Positions 54,160-64,000 of a DNA stretch of 64,000 bases are shown one piece after another. Every line of letters starts with the position of its first letter. Position 1 is the stretch's first letter. Both the position numbers and the translations under genes were made by a program. The notes beneath the pieces were generated by a model that worked only from the letters and a program-made list of their open reading frames with translations, did no database searches and had not been told where the DNA came from. The DNA comes from Helicoverpa zea (Eukaryota; Arthropoda; Insecta; Lepidoptera; Noctuidae). Where the stretch lies: contig NC_061452.1 in NCBI RefSeq assembly GCF_022581195.2, positions 69,501 through 133,500 of the forward strand, written 5' to 3'.

Positions 54160-57100
54160 GAAACACGACCTCATATTCCTTCTCAATAAATTCAAGCCTT
54201 TGGCTTGCTCAATTGCTGAGACTTGGCTTACCCCGAGTCTCAGTTTTAATATACCACTTTTTAATATTCTCAGATGTGACAGATCTGATGGCTATGGAGG
54301 GTCGGCTCTCCTTGTTAATAATCGTGTTCCACTCTCAACCCTAAGCCTTTCTGCTCTGGATGGTGACATGAATGTAGTCGCAGGTAGAGTTGAAGGTATC
54401 ACAGTTTTATCTGTCTATATCTCCCACCCACAGCACAGGTTCTTAGGTACTATTAGAGACATCCTAAACAATATTGTAGGACCCGTCCTTGTTATGGGTG
54501 ATTTCAACTGTCACCATTTTAGATGGGGTTCCAATCGCTGTGATTCTTTTGGGGAAGGTTTAGTAGAAATCTTGGATGACCTAGACCTTTGCATCCTAAA
54601 TGATGGTAGTCCTACTCGTAGATCCCTCCCCGGTCAGCAAAAGAGTTGTGTAGTACTCACATTCTGTTCAGTAGAGTTGGCGGCATCAATTCATTGGGAA
54701 TGTACTAGCCTTACGCATGGTAGCGACCATTACCCTATTGTTATAACTTTTCTTAATAAAACCTATTTAGAGAAAACTTCTCCTCCACTATTGAAGTACA
54801 ACCTGACCAAACCTGATTGGTCGAAGTTTTCATCTTTACTGGAGGAGAAAATCAGTTTGCTTCCAAATTTAACTTCGAGTTCCCAAGTTTCTTCTGGTCA
54901 CTGCCATGCTAAGAGTTGTTACGATGGCTTTATCTCGGCCATTACTTCAAGTGCAGACACTTCCTTTTCATTGCGTAACTGTGCCAGAAATAAAATCCCG
55001 TCACCGCCGTGGTGGGATCAAGAATGCACATCGGCTGTCAAAGAAAGGAAAGAGGCCGAAAAACAGTACAATGAAGCGATGAATAGCGACAATCTCCTAC
55101 GGTACAGACGAGTGTTTGCTCAATCTCGGCGGCTTCTTCATAAGAAGAAACGTCGTGGTTGGGTTAAGTTTTGCACTTCTCTATCCCCTTCCACTCCCAT
55201 ATCAGCAGTATGGAAGAGCATTAACCGTTTTAGGCGAGGCTGCTCCCCATCTATCTCCTCCCCCATCACGAGAGAAACTGCTGAATCCTTCTTCGACAAA
55301 ATTGCTCCAGCCTATGTTCCTTCATTTCCAGAACTTCTGCTACCGTCTGTAAATATTTTGGACGATCCTATGAATGAACCATTTTCGTTGGAGGAACTTG
55401 ATGCGGTGTTACGTCATGTTAGGGATTCCGCCCCAGGCATAGACGGCATACCGTACTCATTTGTAGCTCATTCCGGTTCTCAAGCTAAGCAATACTTCCT
55501 GGAAATTATCAATTATTGCTATCAATATGGTTGGGTTCCTGACCAGTGGAAAGTCCAAATAGTTATTCCGCTCTTGAAACCTGGCAAGACTGCTGATGAT
55601 CCGAATGGCCTTAGACCAATTGCTTTGTCCTCAGTGTTGGCCAAGTTACTGGAACACTTAATTAAAAATAGGCTTGAGTGGTTGGTTGAGTCTAGGGATT
55701 TACTGCCGAGCCACCAGTTTGGCTTTAGAAAGGGGCTTAGTACCATGGATAGTGTGGCAATTTTGGTAACCGACATCCGTACAGCCTTTTCCAAAAATGA
55801 ATCTGCTGTAGCCGCATTCCTTGACATATCTTCCGCATACGACAGCGTTCTTCTTCCAGTTCTCAGGCAGAAACTGCAACAGCTGAGGATTCCGGGTAAG
55901 ATGGTACAATGTATATGCGCACTCCTTATGTCTCGCTCATTAATGCTCAGAGTGCAGGGGGAGGTATTCGAGGTGAGGCAGACGTGGAAGGGCCTTCCTC
56001 AAGGCTCTGTTCTAAGCCCTTTACTCTACAATCTTTACACGGCAGACATTGGCTCCAGCCTTAATTCTGATTGTCATTTACTGCAATACGCTGATGATCT
56101 GGCGTTGTATGTTGTCAATCCATCCATCGAGGATGCTGCCTCATCTCTCTGTCTCTCCCTGGACTCTCTGCACACATGGCTTCTGGACCATGGTCTCTCA
56201 TTATCCGCCCCAAAAAGCTCGGTAGTGATCTTCTCCCGAAAACGACTGATCCCTCAGGTCTCAGTGAACATCCAAGGACAAGGCATCCCCATAGCCAAAA
56301 AGGCAAAATTTTTAGGGGTTTATTTAGATTCAAAATTATCCGGTATTCACCATATAAATTATCTAATCAAAAGATGCGAACGAGTCATCTCCATTTTGAA
56401 AGCTCTTTCTGGGGTCTGGTGGGGGGCACACCCCTTCACTATGAAATTAATTTATAATGCTTTAGTCCGTAGCATTCTGGATTATGGGTCACACTTGGTG
56501 ATTCCTGGTAACAAGGGTGCCTTGGCCGGCTTAGATAGGATCCAATCTCAATGCCTCCGGATCATCACAGGATGCATGAAGTCGTCGCCTATTAACGCCT
56601 TACAGGTCGAATGCGCTGAACCTCCTTTAGCCCTGAGACGTCAGTACCTTGCTTCCCGTTTTTTGTCCAGGGTTATTCCTAAATCATCCCACCCTCTCAT
56701 CCCAAAACTCAGAGAGCTTGACACTCTTTGTCACAGCTCAAAATATTGGGAACATAAAGAAATCCCCTTATTCCTGAAAGCATTCCGATTTTTTCAAAAT
56801 TTAGAATCTCCTATTGCATCACATCCCAGGCTTCCTTTATTTAATTATCCCTATGATGTACTTTGCTTCACTCCTAATAAATTTTTACAATATTGGCATA
56901 TCTAAAAACTCCCCATCGGCAAATTCGACCTTTAATGCGGTTTTGGGTGAACGATGGTCTGGGTTTCAAAGGTTCTTCACGGATGCTTCCAAATTGAATG
57001 ACGGTTATACTGGAGCCGCGGTTTATTACCAGAACTCGAAAATTATTATGAAATTCAGATGCCCAAAGGAGTCTTCTATATTTACAGGCGAGTGCGTGGC

Positions 57101-57842
57101 ATTATTGGAAGCTTGTCACTTTATAGAGTCCCATGAGATCAACTTCGGAGTTATCTTTACTGACTCCCTTAGTTGCCTCCAAGCCCTATCCCAGAATCCC
57201 TTTAGATCTAAACTCCATTGTCCTATTGTCCTAGATATCAAAAAGTCCCTTTTCTCTTGCACTCGGCAAGAGAAAGTTGTCCACCTAGTTTGGATTCCCA
57301 GTCATTGCGGTATAACGGGAAATGAATGTGCCGACGCATTGGCTAAAGATGCATGCACATCTGAATCAGCGGACCTTGCACACTTCTCCCTTCAAGGGCA
57401 TGACCTACTAAACGTACCTAAATTGAGTCTTGAGACCTCGTGGCAGGAATGGTGGAATATCTCCAGCAGAAAGAAGGGTAGTTCGTACTACGCTATCCAA
57501 CCGGCAGTAAAATCGAAACCGTGGTTTACTCGTTTTAAAAAATACCCTAAACAGGTTATTTCGGTTCTATGCAGGATACGTTTAGGACATTGTTGTACTC
57601 CGGTCTTCTTGCGCAAAATTCGGGTGCAGGACTCATCTCTCTGCGAGTGTGGACTGGATGAGGGTTCCCTGGACCATATATTTTTTAATTGTCCCAATAA
57701 CTCATCTTTTGATTTATATGGTCGTCTCCAAAAACTGAAGATTCCTCTCCCTACTAATTTCCGTTCCCTCTTAACTTACTCCTGTCCAGAACTGCTCCAG
57801 GCGCTATTGATGTCCATCCATCGTAATAATATTAAATTATAA
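54107..57842 (+). pseudogene. LINE ORF2: endonuclease, RT and RNase H, one frameshift
   Basis: ATG at 54107 starts MASRQIFLQWNVRS. APE endonuclease: SIAETWL, VMGDFNCHHF, GSDHYPI. RT: APGIDGIPYSFV, QFGFRKGLSTMDS, FLDISSAYDSV, GLPQGSVLSPLLYNLY and catalytic QYADDLALYV near 56090. The frame breaks near 56880 and continues in another frame with RNase H: FFTDASKL, TGECVALLEA, FTDSLSCLQA and WIPSHCGITGNECADALA. A C-terminal cysteine motif (CECGLDEGSLDHIFFNC) closes it. One small indel separates the two halves, and no other stop was seen. Confidence 0.85.
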
Positions 57843-59183
57843 ACTCTGGCCTATCTATTTAGACCACTGTTTGTATAAATGTGGTATATATGTTACTTGT
57901 TTTATGTTACTAACATTTTGTTATTATTTATATATGTAAATGTATTTCTGTTTGTTTACACAAGTTTGACTATAACATCAACTTAATTTTGTCTTTTTGT
58001 CAATCACAAGCACTACTTGCTTCTCCTTCCACTTGTCATTGGCAGAATCGTCGACGTTTGCATCGACATGGATTGCCATAAATAAAAATAGAATAGAATA
58101 GAAGCGCCGCCTGGCGGCAGAAAAAGTATCGAAAACCCTCATTCCTTTAGAACGTCGTGATATTCGACTGCTTTGTAAACAGTGATCTATTCATGGTAAA
58201 ATATCCTATAACTTTTTAATTACTAACGGAACATCATTGATACTTGGCAACATGTTGGAGACACTTACAAGGTTTGTGTAAACGCGAAAATCTAGACCCC
58301 AAACTGCATACTTTAAGAACTAAGACCTAATAAGTGTATTTTACGTTTATATTTTTATCTTTTAAACCCTACGACTTTTTCTAAATCTGTTTTTTAAACA
58401 AATATAAACAAATTCAAAACAACGTATGTAAAAATCTACAGCTCTCTATGTAAGCGCTTTATATGAAAACTAGCTAATGGCCAAAAGTTCGCGTAGCGGA
58501 AACTTGAATTTCTCAGAAGTTTATGCATGCACTGATTTCATTCATACATAATCAATTATACACAAATACACACTAATTTTCGGACACATCTCTTTTCTTC
58601 TAAAGTCTATGGATTAAAAAAAGTTCCGCCAGGACAACGTTCGCCAACGTTCGCCCAGCGGAATCTGTTTTTGGTGAATTTCTCCACAATGGCTGCATAC
58701 ACAAATTTTTATTTACCATACACAATTATAGGACGTCATACACTAATTATCTGCATAATTAAAATCTTTAAATTCAACAACATTCCGCTGCGCGAACGCA
58801 CACTTTTTGTTCGTGCATCGCTTCTGCGCCGCCCGCGCGCAGTTCGCGCGCGACCTAAGCGCCGTACGCGATCAGCGCGCAGGCGGCGCGCGACGTCTGA
58901 CATCTTCGATAGTACTGAGCCAGTATACGGAACTGTAAGGGCGAGAACTGAGTGCGCGCAGATCGCGCGTCGCTCGCGCGCTCTATACGAGCCTTGCATG
59001 AGTTGCGCTAAAGAGGCACACCAAACTATTGCAGTGACTGCACGCGCGCAGCTCGCAGACGGCTCGCAATCGGCTCGCGTGCTGCGCATTCGCGGCACAT
59101 TCGCCAGATGTGGACGCACCCTAAAGTCTGTTTGCGGACAAGTTTTTCTTGGCGTCGGTTTTCAGACGTTTTCACGACCATTC

Positions 59184-59509
59184 ATCCAATCACGACTCGA
59201 TTACGATTGAAGCGTATGTGGCATTCCGCTATTTTTTCTTTGAAAAAACGTTTTCATCCTTTTCTGTCATTCAATAATGAATCATTTTGTCTGCAAATGA
59301 TTTACAATTGCAATATGATTGTAGAGCAAACTACCGTATAGACCAAAATCACCAAAATAGCAGGCCCCAGACCAATCGCACACCAATCAAATGTCAATCG
59401 AATACGATTGGTCTTATATTAGTAGCAGAATGCCCGATATGGTTAAAACTGCTATTGCGATCATATTGCGATTCGATTTTGACATTATTAACTTAGGAGA
59501 ATCGGGCCC
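59184..59509. mobile_element. CWG-target MITE, left end missing
   Basis: Begins at CCAATCACGACTCGATTACG and ends AGAATCGGGCCC followed by CTG at 59510-59512. It carries a 7-bp GCCCCAG insertion near 59363. Confidence 0.7.
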
Positions 59510-59524
59510 CTGGTGGGGTATACC

Positions 59525-60145
59525 AAACTAAAATATTATAATAGACATGATGACTGAAATAATGAACCCGTATTTTTTATTTTCTCTCGGTAACAAAAAA
59601 TAACGAAGATATAACACGAGATTTTTTTTTCTTACGGCACGTCTGAGTAATAAGGACATTGGGCAGATTGGTATACCCCACCAATAGCGATGTCATACAT
59701 ATCATTGGATAGGCCTTTTTATGTAGAACAACATTTACTATGACAGCTTTGCTGAAATATATTCGTCCGTTCTGAGATATAGATCAAAAACTGTGCAAAA
59801 GTTAAAGTTAACTTAATAATCTATCGATATCTCAAGTTTTTAGAAGAAAAACTAAGTTCCACTAAGTGTAAGTCTCCTGAGTTCTACCTGCTGTACCCCC
59901 TACGGTACCTACAATAGAACAAAGCTGTCGTAGTAAATGTTGTTCTACATAAAAAGGCCTATCCAATGATATGTATGACATCGCTATTGGTGGGGTATAC
60001 CAATCTGCCCAATGTCCTTATTACTCAGACGTGCCGTAAGAAAAAAAATTCTCGTGTTATATCTTCGTTATTTTTTGTTACCGAGAGAAAATAAAAAATA
60101 CGGGTTCATTATTTTAGTCATCATGTCTATTATAATATTTTAGTT
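59525..60145. repeat. Long hairpin: about 228-bp inverted arms
   Basis: Arms 59525-59752 and 59919-60145 are nearly exact reverse complements around a 166-bp loop. Each contains GGTGGGGTATACCA and TAGGCCTTTTTATGTAGAAC. No open frame. It may be a foldback MITE; the flanks show no clear duplication. A transcript across it would fold into long dsRNA. Confidence 0.85.
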
Positions 60146-60177
60146 TCGGCCCCAAAAACGGGCTCGATTATGCTAAT

Positions 60178-60440
60178 TTAATTATGTGTCAATTGGATAT
60201 CAACTGCTAATGGGTATGTAATGAGGAGGGATGATATGCATGCAACAAAGTGTGTGCTAAGTATGAATGTATATGGATGGAGAGGAAGTGGAAGACCTAG
60301 GAAAAGATGGATGGATTGCCTGAAAGATGACATGAATAGGAAGGGAGTGAGTGTCAGTATGACGAGTGACAGGGGAAAATGGAAGAGAATGACATATTGC
60401 GCCGACCCCAAGTAAAATTGGGAATAGGGCAGGAGCAAGA
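60178..60440 (+). pseudogene. RTE LINE 3' end fragment
   Basis: 60221-60415 encodes MRRDDMHATKCVLSMNVYGW, GRPRKRWMDCLKDDM and GKWKRMTYCADPK, the extreme C-terminus of RTE-type ORF2, followed by GAAGAAGG. Same segment in reverse at 24340-24490. Confidence 0.7.
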
Positions 60441-60616
60441 AGAAGGATATCAACTGCTACTTAAATAAGACCAATCATGTGCCAATGACATTCATATTGT
60501 TGTCTGTCATGGTGACACGTACACCAAACAGTCGGCAGAATAAAATAAAGTACAAGATATATTATATCAATATATATTAGAAAAGTAAGTAAGTGCACGG
60601 CGGCGGCTCGACAGCG

Positions 60617-60896
60617 GCACTAGACGTGCGGCAGGCGGCGGCGGCTCGACAGCGGCGCTACACGTGCGGCAGGCGGCGGCGCGGCTACACGTGCGGCAGG
60701 CGGCGGCGCGGCTACACGTGCGGCAGGCGGCGGCGCGGCTACACGTGCGGCAGGCGGCGGCGCGGCTACACGTGCGGCAGGCGGCGGCGCGGCTACACGT
60801 GCGGCAGGCGGCGGCGCGGCTACACGTGCGGCAGGCGGCGGCGCGGCTACACGTGCGGCAGGCGGCGGCGCGGCTACACGTGCGGCAGACAGGCGG
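60617..60896 (-). repeat. 27-bp minisatellite over the Integrator 9 stop codon
   Basis: Nine nearly perfect units plus a degenerate tenth, each (minus strand) CTGCCGCACGTG TAG plus 12 GC-rich bases. Each carries the last codons LPHV and TAG in the same frame. Stops at 60874, 60847, 60820 and so on, down to 60658. Confidence 0.9.
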
Positions 60897-63734
60897 CGAG
60901 CGCGCGGCGCAGCGCGTGGCGCACGGCGGCGTCGGCCTCGCAGAACACGTGCGTGGCGTGGCGCTCCACGTGCACCAGCGTGTCGTGGCGCGGCAGGTGC
61001 ACGATGCAGCCGTCCGCCGTGCGCTCCACGCGCGCCTCCGCCACGCCCTCCCGCGCCAGCGCCCGCACCAGCGCCTCCACGTCCGGCGCCGCCCAGTCCA
61101 GGCGCGGCGCCTCGCGCGCGGCGCCCGGGCCCGGCGGCGGCACGTCCAGCGACACGCGGCGGTCGCGCACGCGCAGCGCGGCACACAGCGGCGCGGCGCG
61201 CAGCCCCGCGCGCACGTCCCGCGGCGCCAGGCGCGCCGCCAGCGCCGCCGACAGCGAGGCCCGCGCCAGCCCGCGCCGCGGCCCGCAGGCGCGCGCGGCC
61301 CCGCGCCGCAGCAGCACGGTGGGCACGTCGGCCGCGATGTGCGGGCGCGGGGCGGCGCCGCCGGCCGCCGCGGCGTACTGCTCGGGCAGCGCCAGCTCGC
61401 GCGGCCGCAGCTCGCGCACCAGCTTGTTGGCCTGCGAGTAGTTGAGCGACGTGTCGATGGGGCAGTGGAACGCCTTCATGGCGAGCGGCTGGAACGGCGC
61501 CAGCGCGTCCAGGTACGGGAAGTCGGGCTCTGCGAACGAACCGATCCCGTCAGTGAATATCGTTGACGCTTTGATCACAATAATAAGTACTCGAATGAAA
61601 CTAAGGAAATTAACCTCATTTCTTCTGATATAAACTTAATTCTTATTTATTGACTGTTAAGTTCCTAAATAAAATCGTCATTAGATGACATCTGACCAGT
61701 GAATATGATGGCGTGAGCAGGGTTAGACGCCCACAGCTCGACGAGATGCACGGCGGCTCCGAAACGAAGACTCGGGTGTCCACAGAAGACGACGCAAGGC
61801 TGCACACACAATACTTATTAGTTCGCATATATGGACACTTTAGCTGATCCAAACTCTACTCGGCTAGGATAAAACCCATTGCAAAGAGAAGAACATACGA
61901 CAAAAATATAAGAAAAATTATTTAAGAATGGTAAGAGGTCAGGAAGCGAGGAAGGTAAAAAAAAGTTTGAAGTCTAAAGGTCTCAGCACACATATGGGAT
62001 CGGAAAGGGATCGTAACCGTAAAGCCTTTCGCCTCGCTGTCAACCAGGCGTCAACCTACCGTATGCACGTAACGAAAGCGTATCAGCAGCGCCTGTACGT
62101 CAACTCGGCTACGGCTAGGCGACACCGCGCTTACGCCTCGCCGCCCCCTGGTATGCTGTATTAAGCATCACCTAAGTCATATAAATATGGATATTTTCTC
62201 ACTTCTTCAATAAGTTTCTCCCTTTGCATCGTTATTTTGTGTTTGAATCGAACTTAAAATTTTAAATAAAACATACGCGCAACACGAATGAAATACTCCT
62301 TGCGAATGGCGGCGTCTTTAGCAGGCAAGTCGCGGGAGGGGAAAGGGGAAAGGGTGGACGAAGAGATGTGAGCTCGGGTACGGAGAGACGTAAGCGCGGG
62401 GACGGAGAAACGTAAGCGCAGGGACGATGAGCCGTAAGCGCGGGAATTCAAGTTCGGAGCCTGTTCCGAGGCGAGGCGATTACGTTATTATTCCGATTAG
62501 TGTGCGTTGCAGTAGGGAGTTTAATACAAACCATTCTGAACGGCTCGAGGCGATACGGTGACGATCCCTTTCCGATCCCATATGTGTGCTGAGACCCTAA
62601 CTCGTAGATAATAAAATATTTTAAATGTAAGCAGTAGGAGACCTGTCGGAAGTCAGCACTGAAGGCGTCGTCGTGCAGATGCCTCGCGTGCTTGAGGCGG
62701 CCGCCGCGAGCCAGCGCCGCGTGCGGGAACGGCTCCTCCGGCAGGTACACCCGCGCCTGCTTGCCCACCGACACCCACTCCGCCAGGATGTTGCTGTACG
62801 CCAGCGAGGAGTCGGCCACGGGCGACAGCACGTAGAGCGGCACGGCCGCCAGCCCCGCCTGGTCCAGGTGCGCCGACAGGCACTCCAGCAGGTCGTACAG
62901 CACGCCCGACGGGTACACGGGCAGCAGCACCGAGCCGCCCGCCCGCAGCGTCACGGCCGCGTGCACGCACAGGTCGCCCAGCATGTGGTCGGGGTTGTGC
63001 GCCGGCGTCTGCGTCAGCGCCGCCAGCACCAGCACGTCCGCGCCGCGCAGCGCCGCCTGGTTGATGGGCCGCGGGTGCGTCGTCAGCGTCGACGACCCGC
63101 TCACGTACGCCACCTGTCTCCGCAACCGGTACTGAGACCACTATCTCTTGCGCCCGATGGGTGCTCGGCTCGACTAATCATTTAATTTTCATCTCGTGCA
63201 CACGTCGGTGTGAAAATAAAAATCAAGAGAAGAGGTCACCTTCTCGTGTGCGGAGCGCAGCACCCAGTTGGCGGAGCCGAGACAGAAGCCGGAGCTGACG
63301 GCCGTGGCGTCCAGCGCGCCGTACACGTCGACGCGCTCGTCGTAGCCCACCACGCGCACCCGCGCCAGCGCCCGCGCGATGTGCTCGCGCGCGAACAGGC
63401 GGCGCCAGGCGCGGGGCCGGGCCGCCAGCGCCAGCGGCGCGGGCAGCACGTGCAGCAGCTCCTTCCAGCGCCGCGCCGCGCCCGCGCCGCCCGCGCCCGC
63501 CAGCCACGAGCCCAGCTCCTCCAGGTAGAAGCGCCCGATCTGCAGCGTGGGCTCCGTCGCGTACACCTGGCCCTTGAAGCCCGTGTCTTCCGTGATGAAC
63601 GGCAGTGCCAGCATGCACGTGTAGTTGGAGATCAGAATCACGTCCAGTTGGGAGAAGTCTACCACTTTGTCTAGCGGCGGACAGAACTCTGGAATACTGT
63701 CTACGAAAACACGTCCGCAGCAATCTTTTAATTC
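60874..63734 (-). CDS. INTS9: Integrator complex subunit 9 (3' exons)
   Basis: INTS9 is the catalytically inactive metallo-beta-lactamase/beta-CASP partner of the INTS11 nuclease in the nuclear Integrator complex, which cleaves snRNA and paused pol II transcripts. Exons: 63240-63734, 62643-63113, 61697-61799, 60874-61529; the start lies beyond the window. Exon phases are 0, 0, 1 and the visible coding part is 575 aa. Motifs in order: VFVDSIPEFCPPLDKVVDFS, VILISNYTCMLALPFITEDT, TEPTLQIGRFYLEELGSW, SSGFCLGSANWVLRSAHEKV, VAYVSGSSTLTTHPRPINQA, VLLPVYPSGVLYDLLECL, DFRQPCVVFCGHPSLRFG, FTEPDFPYLDALAPFQPLAM and KAFHCPIDTSLNYSQANKLV. All align by eye with human INTS9. The C-terminal domain ends in LPHV at the minisatellite. 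GC3 is very high. The 5' exons are not visible. Confidence 0.92.
61978..62597. mobile_element. MITE, 620 bp, TAA duplication, in INTS9 intron
   Basis: Ends RGGTCTCAGCACACATATGG, then GATCGGAAAGGGATCGT, in inverted orientation, flanked by TAA at 61975-61977 and 62598-62600. An open stretch at 61928-62164 runs across the left end and has no recognisable content. Confidence 0.8.
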
Positions 63735-64000
63735 CTGCAACAAATAATAAGAAACAGATCTGAATGAATTACTGTTACTGTTACAGCCTTTTTATCGTCC
63801 CACTGCTGGGCACAGGCCTCCTCTCACATGGAGAAGGATTGAGCATTAATCACCACGTTTGCTCAATGCGGGTTGGTGATTTCAGACTATAGTCCAGGTT
63901 TCCTCAAGATGTTTTCCTTCACCTTTTTGTCAGCCATTGGTGTCCAAGATATACTTAGAGAGTACATACAAACTTAGAAAAGTTGCATTGGTACTTGCCT
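63735..64000 (-). mobile_element. SINE/LINE-tail repeat at the window end
   Basis: 63781-64000 contains CCCACTGCTGGGCACAGGCC, GGAGAAGGATTGAGC, and then the AGAAAAGTTGCATTGGTACT block shared with SINE family 2 (11364). It continues past the window. INTS9 intron sequence precedes it. Confidence 0.6.

Larger units (their letters stand above)
52636..58100 (+). mobile_element. Full-length I/Jockey-type LINE, 13-bp TSD
   Basis: Flanked by GAAGCGCCGCCTG at 52623-52635 and 58101-58113. 5' UTR 52636-52804, ORF1 from 52805, ORF2 from 54107, RNase H and tail, and a 3' end of AATAGA repeats. Each ORF has one frameshift, so the copy is recently dead. The RNase H domain points to the I group of LINEs. Confidence 0.88.
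52226..58139. mobile_element. Short TIR element with 2-bp AT duplication, split by a LINE
   Basis: Ends GAGGGTTTTCTA and inverted CGAAAACCCTC, flanked by AT at 52224-52225 and 58140-58141. The empty site CATGCAATTCCTTTAG is preserved near 30030. Without the LINE it is about 0.43 kb. A 2-bp AT duplication is known from ISL2EU-like elements, but assignment is inference. Its own ends are near the ORF-like minus stretch 52361-52620, which has no clear homology. Confidence 0.7.
51123..58803. mobile_element. Foldback element with about 785-bp inverted arms, 9-bp TSD
   Basis: Arms 51123-about 51906 and about 52103-52225 plus 58140-58803 are inverted copies; ends GTGTGCGTTCGCGCAGCGG. Flanked by TTTTTGTTC at 51114-51122 and 58804-58812, as judged against the intact MITE at 27477. 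A 9-bp duplication plus long arms fits Mutator-like or foldback elements. The spacer of about 200 bp is non-coding, so it is non-autonomous. A half copy is at 29722-30696. The right arm is interrupted by the element at 52226-58139. Confidence 0.85.
51031..59121. mobile_element. GGGTGCGT-family MITE split by a 7.7 kb insertion
   Basis: Left piece 51031-51122, right piece 58813-59121; together about 400 bp, close to the 390-bp copy at 27477. TAA flanks at 51028-51030 and 59122-59124. Outermost layer of a four-level nest. Confidence 0.85.

Noticed and set aside
58671..59210. 179-codon frame across 58.7-59.2 kb
   Set aside because: Runs across the foldback arm and MITE junction, so it is a chimera of repeats.
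60617..60896. CRISPR array
   Set aside because: 27-bp units are contiguous with no unique spacers, in a eukaryotic genome; it is a minisatellite.
61928..62164. Small basic protein in INTS9 intron
   Set aside because: Crosses the border of the MITE 61978-62597, so it is not a gene.

Overview
The window looks like nuclear DNA of a moth or butterfly (Lepidoptera). Spliced GT-AG genes with short exons lie in AT-rich DNA that is very dense in transposons: tRNA-headed SINEs, non-LTR retrotransposons, BEL/Pao, hAT, P-like elements and many short inverted-repeat elements (MITEs). The genus is not determined; the Lepidoptera call is inference from gene structure and repeat style. No bacterial, plasmid or CRISPR content is seen.

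Five conserved animal genes could be assembled exon by exon; where the whole gene is visible, the splice phases close to one open frame. (1) Very-long-chain acyl-CoA dehydrogenase on the minus strand, 7 exons, 9935-16699, 628 aa. (2) An ABHD1/ABHD3-type alpha/beta hydrolase on the plus strand, 23030-25818, first exon not found. (3) An AAGAB (p34)-like adaptin-binding protein on the minus strand, 4 exons, 31491-34127, 270 aa. (4) Leucine carboxyl methyltransferase 1 on the plus strand, 3 exons, 36849-41097, 318 aa. (5) Integrator subunit 9 on the minus strand, last four exons only, 60874-63734. Genes 1/2 and 3/4 are head-to-head pairs, and each pair has a P-like THAP element in the shared upstream interval.

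Layout. 1-9300: a decayed BEL/Pao element cut by a hAT MITE, an unclassified insert, a 1.75 kb hAT copy (itself carrying an RTE fragment), then SINE and MITE debris. 9301-16699: acyl-CoA dehydrogenase gene with repeat-filled introns. 16983-22399: P-like element split by a nearly intact two-ORF LINE. 23030-26400: hydrolase gene. 26576-31110: MITE cluster. 31491-41361: AAGAB-like and LCMT1. 42395-46850: non-coding LTR element with apparently identical LTRs. 48763-59121: more MITEs, then a four-level transposon nest with a target-site duplication at each level. 59525-60440: long hairpin and RTE debris. 60617-63734: Integrator 9, with an in-frame minisatellite over its stop codon. The window ends in a SINE-like repeat.

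Most notable: a canonical A_AAA_AAC slippery heptamer directly before the ORF1 stop of the LINE, with ORF2 lacking an early ATG in the -1 frame; a 145-bp minisatellite that copies an exon 3' end together with its splice donor; a 27-bp in-frame minisatellite that copies the Integrator 9 stop codon; and P-like elements at matching distances upstream of two genes. All calls come from reading the sequence; no database search was run.
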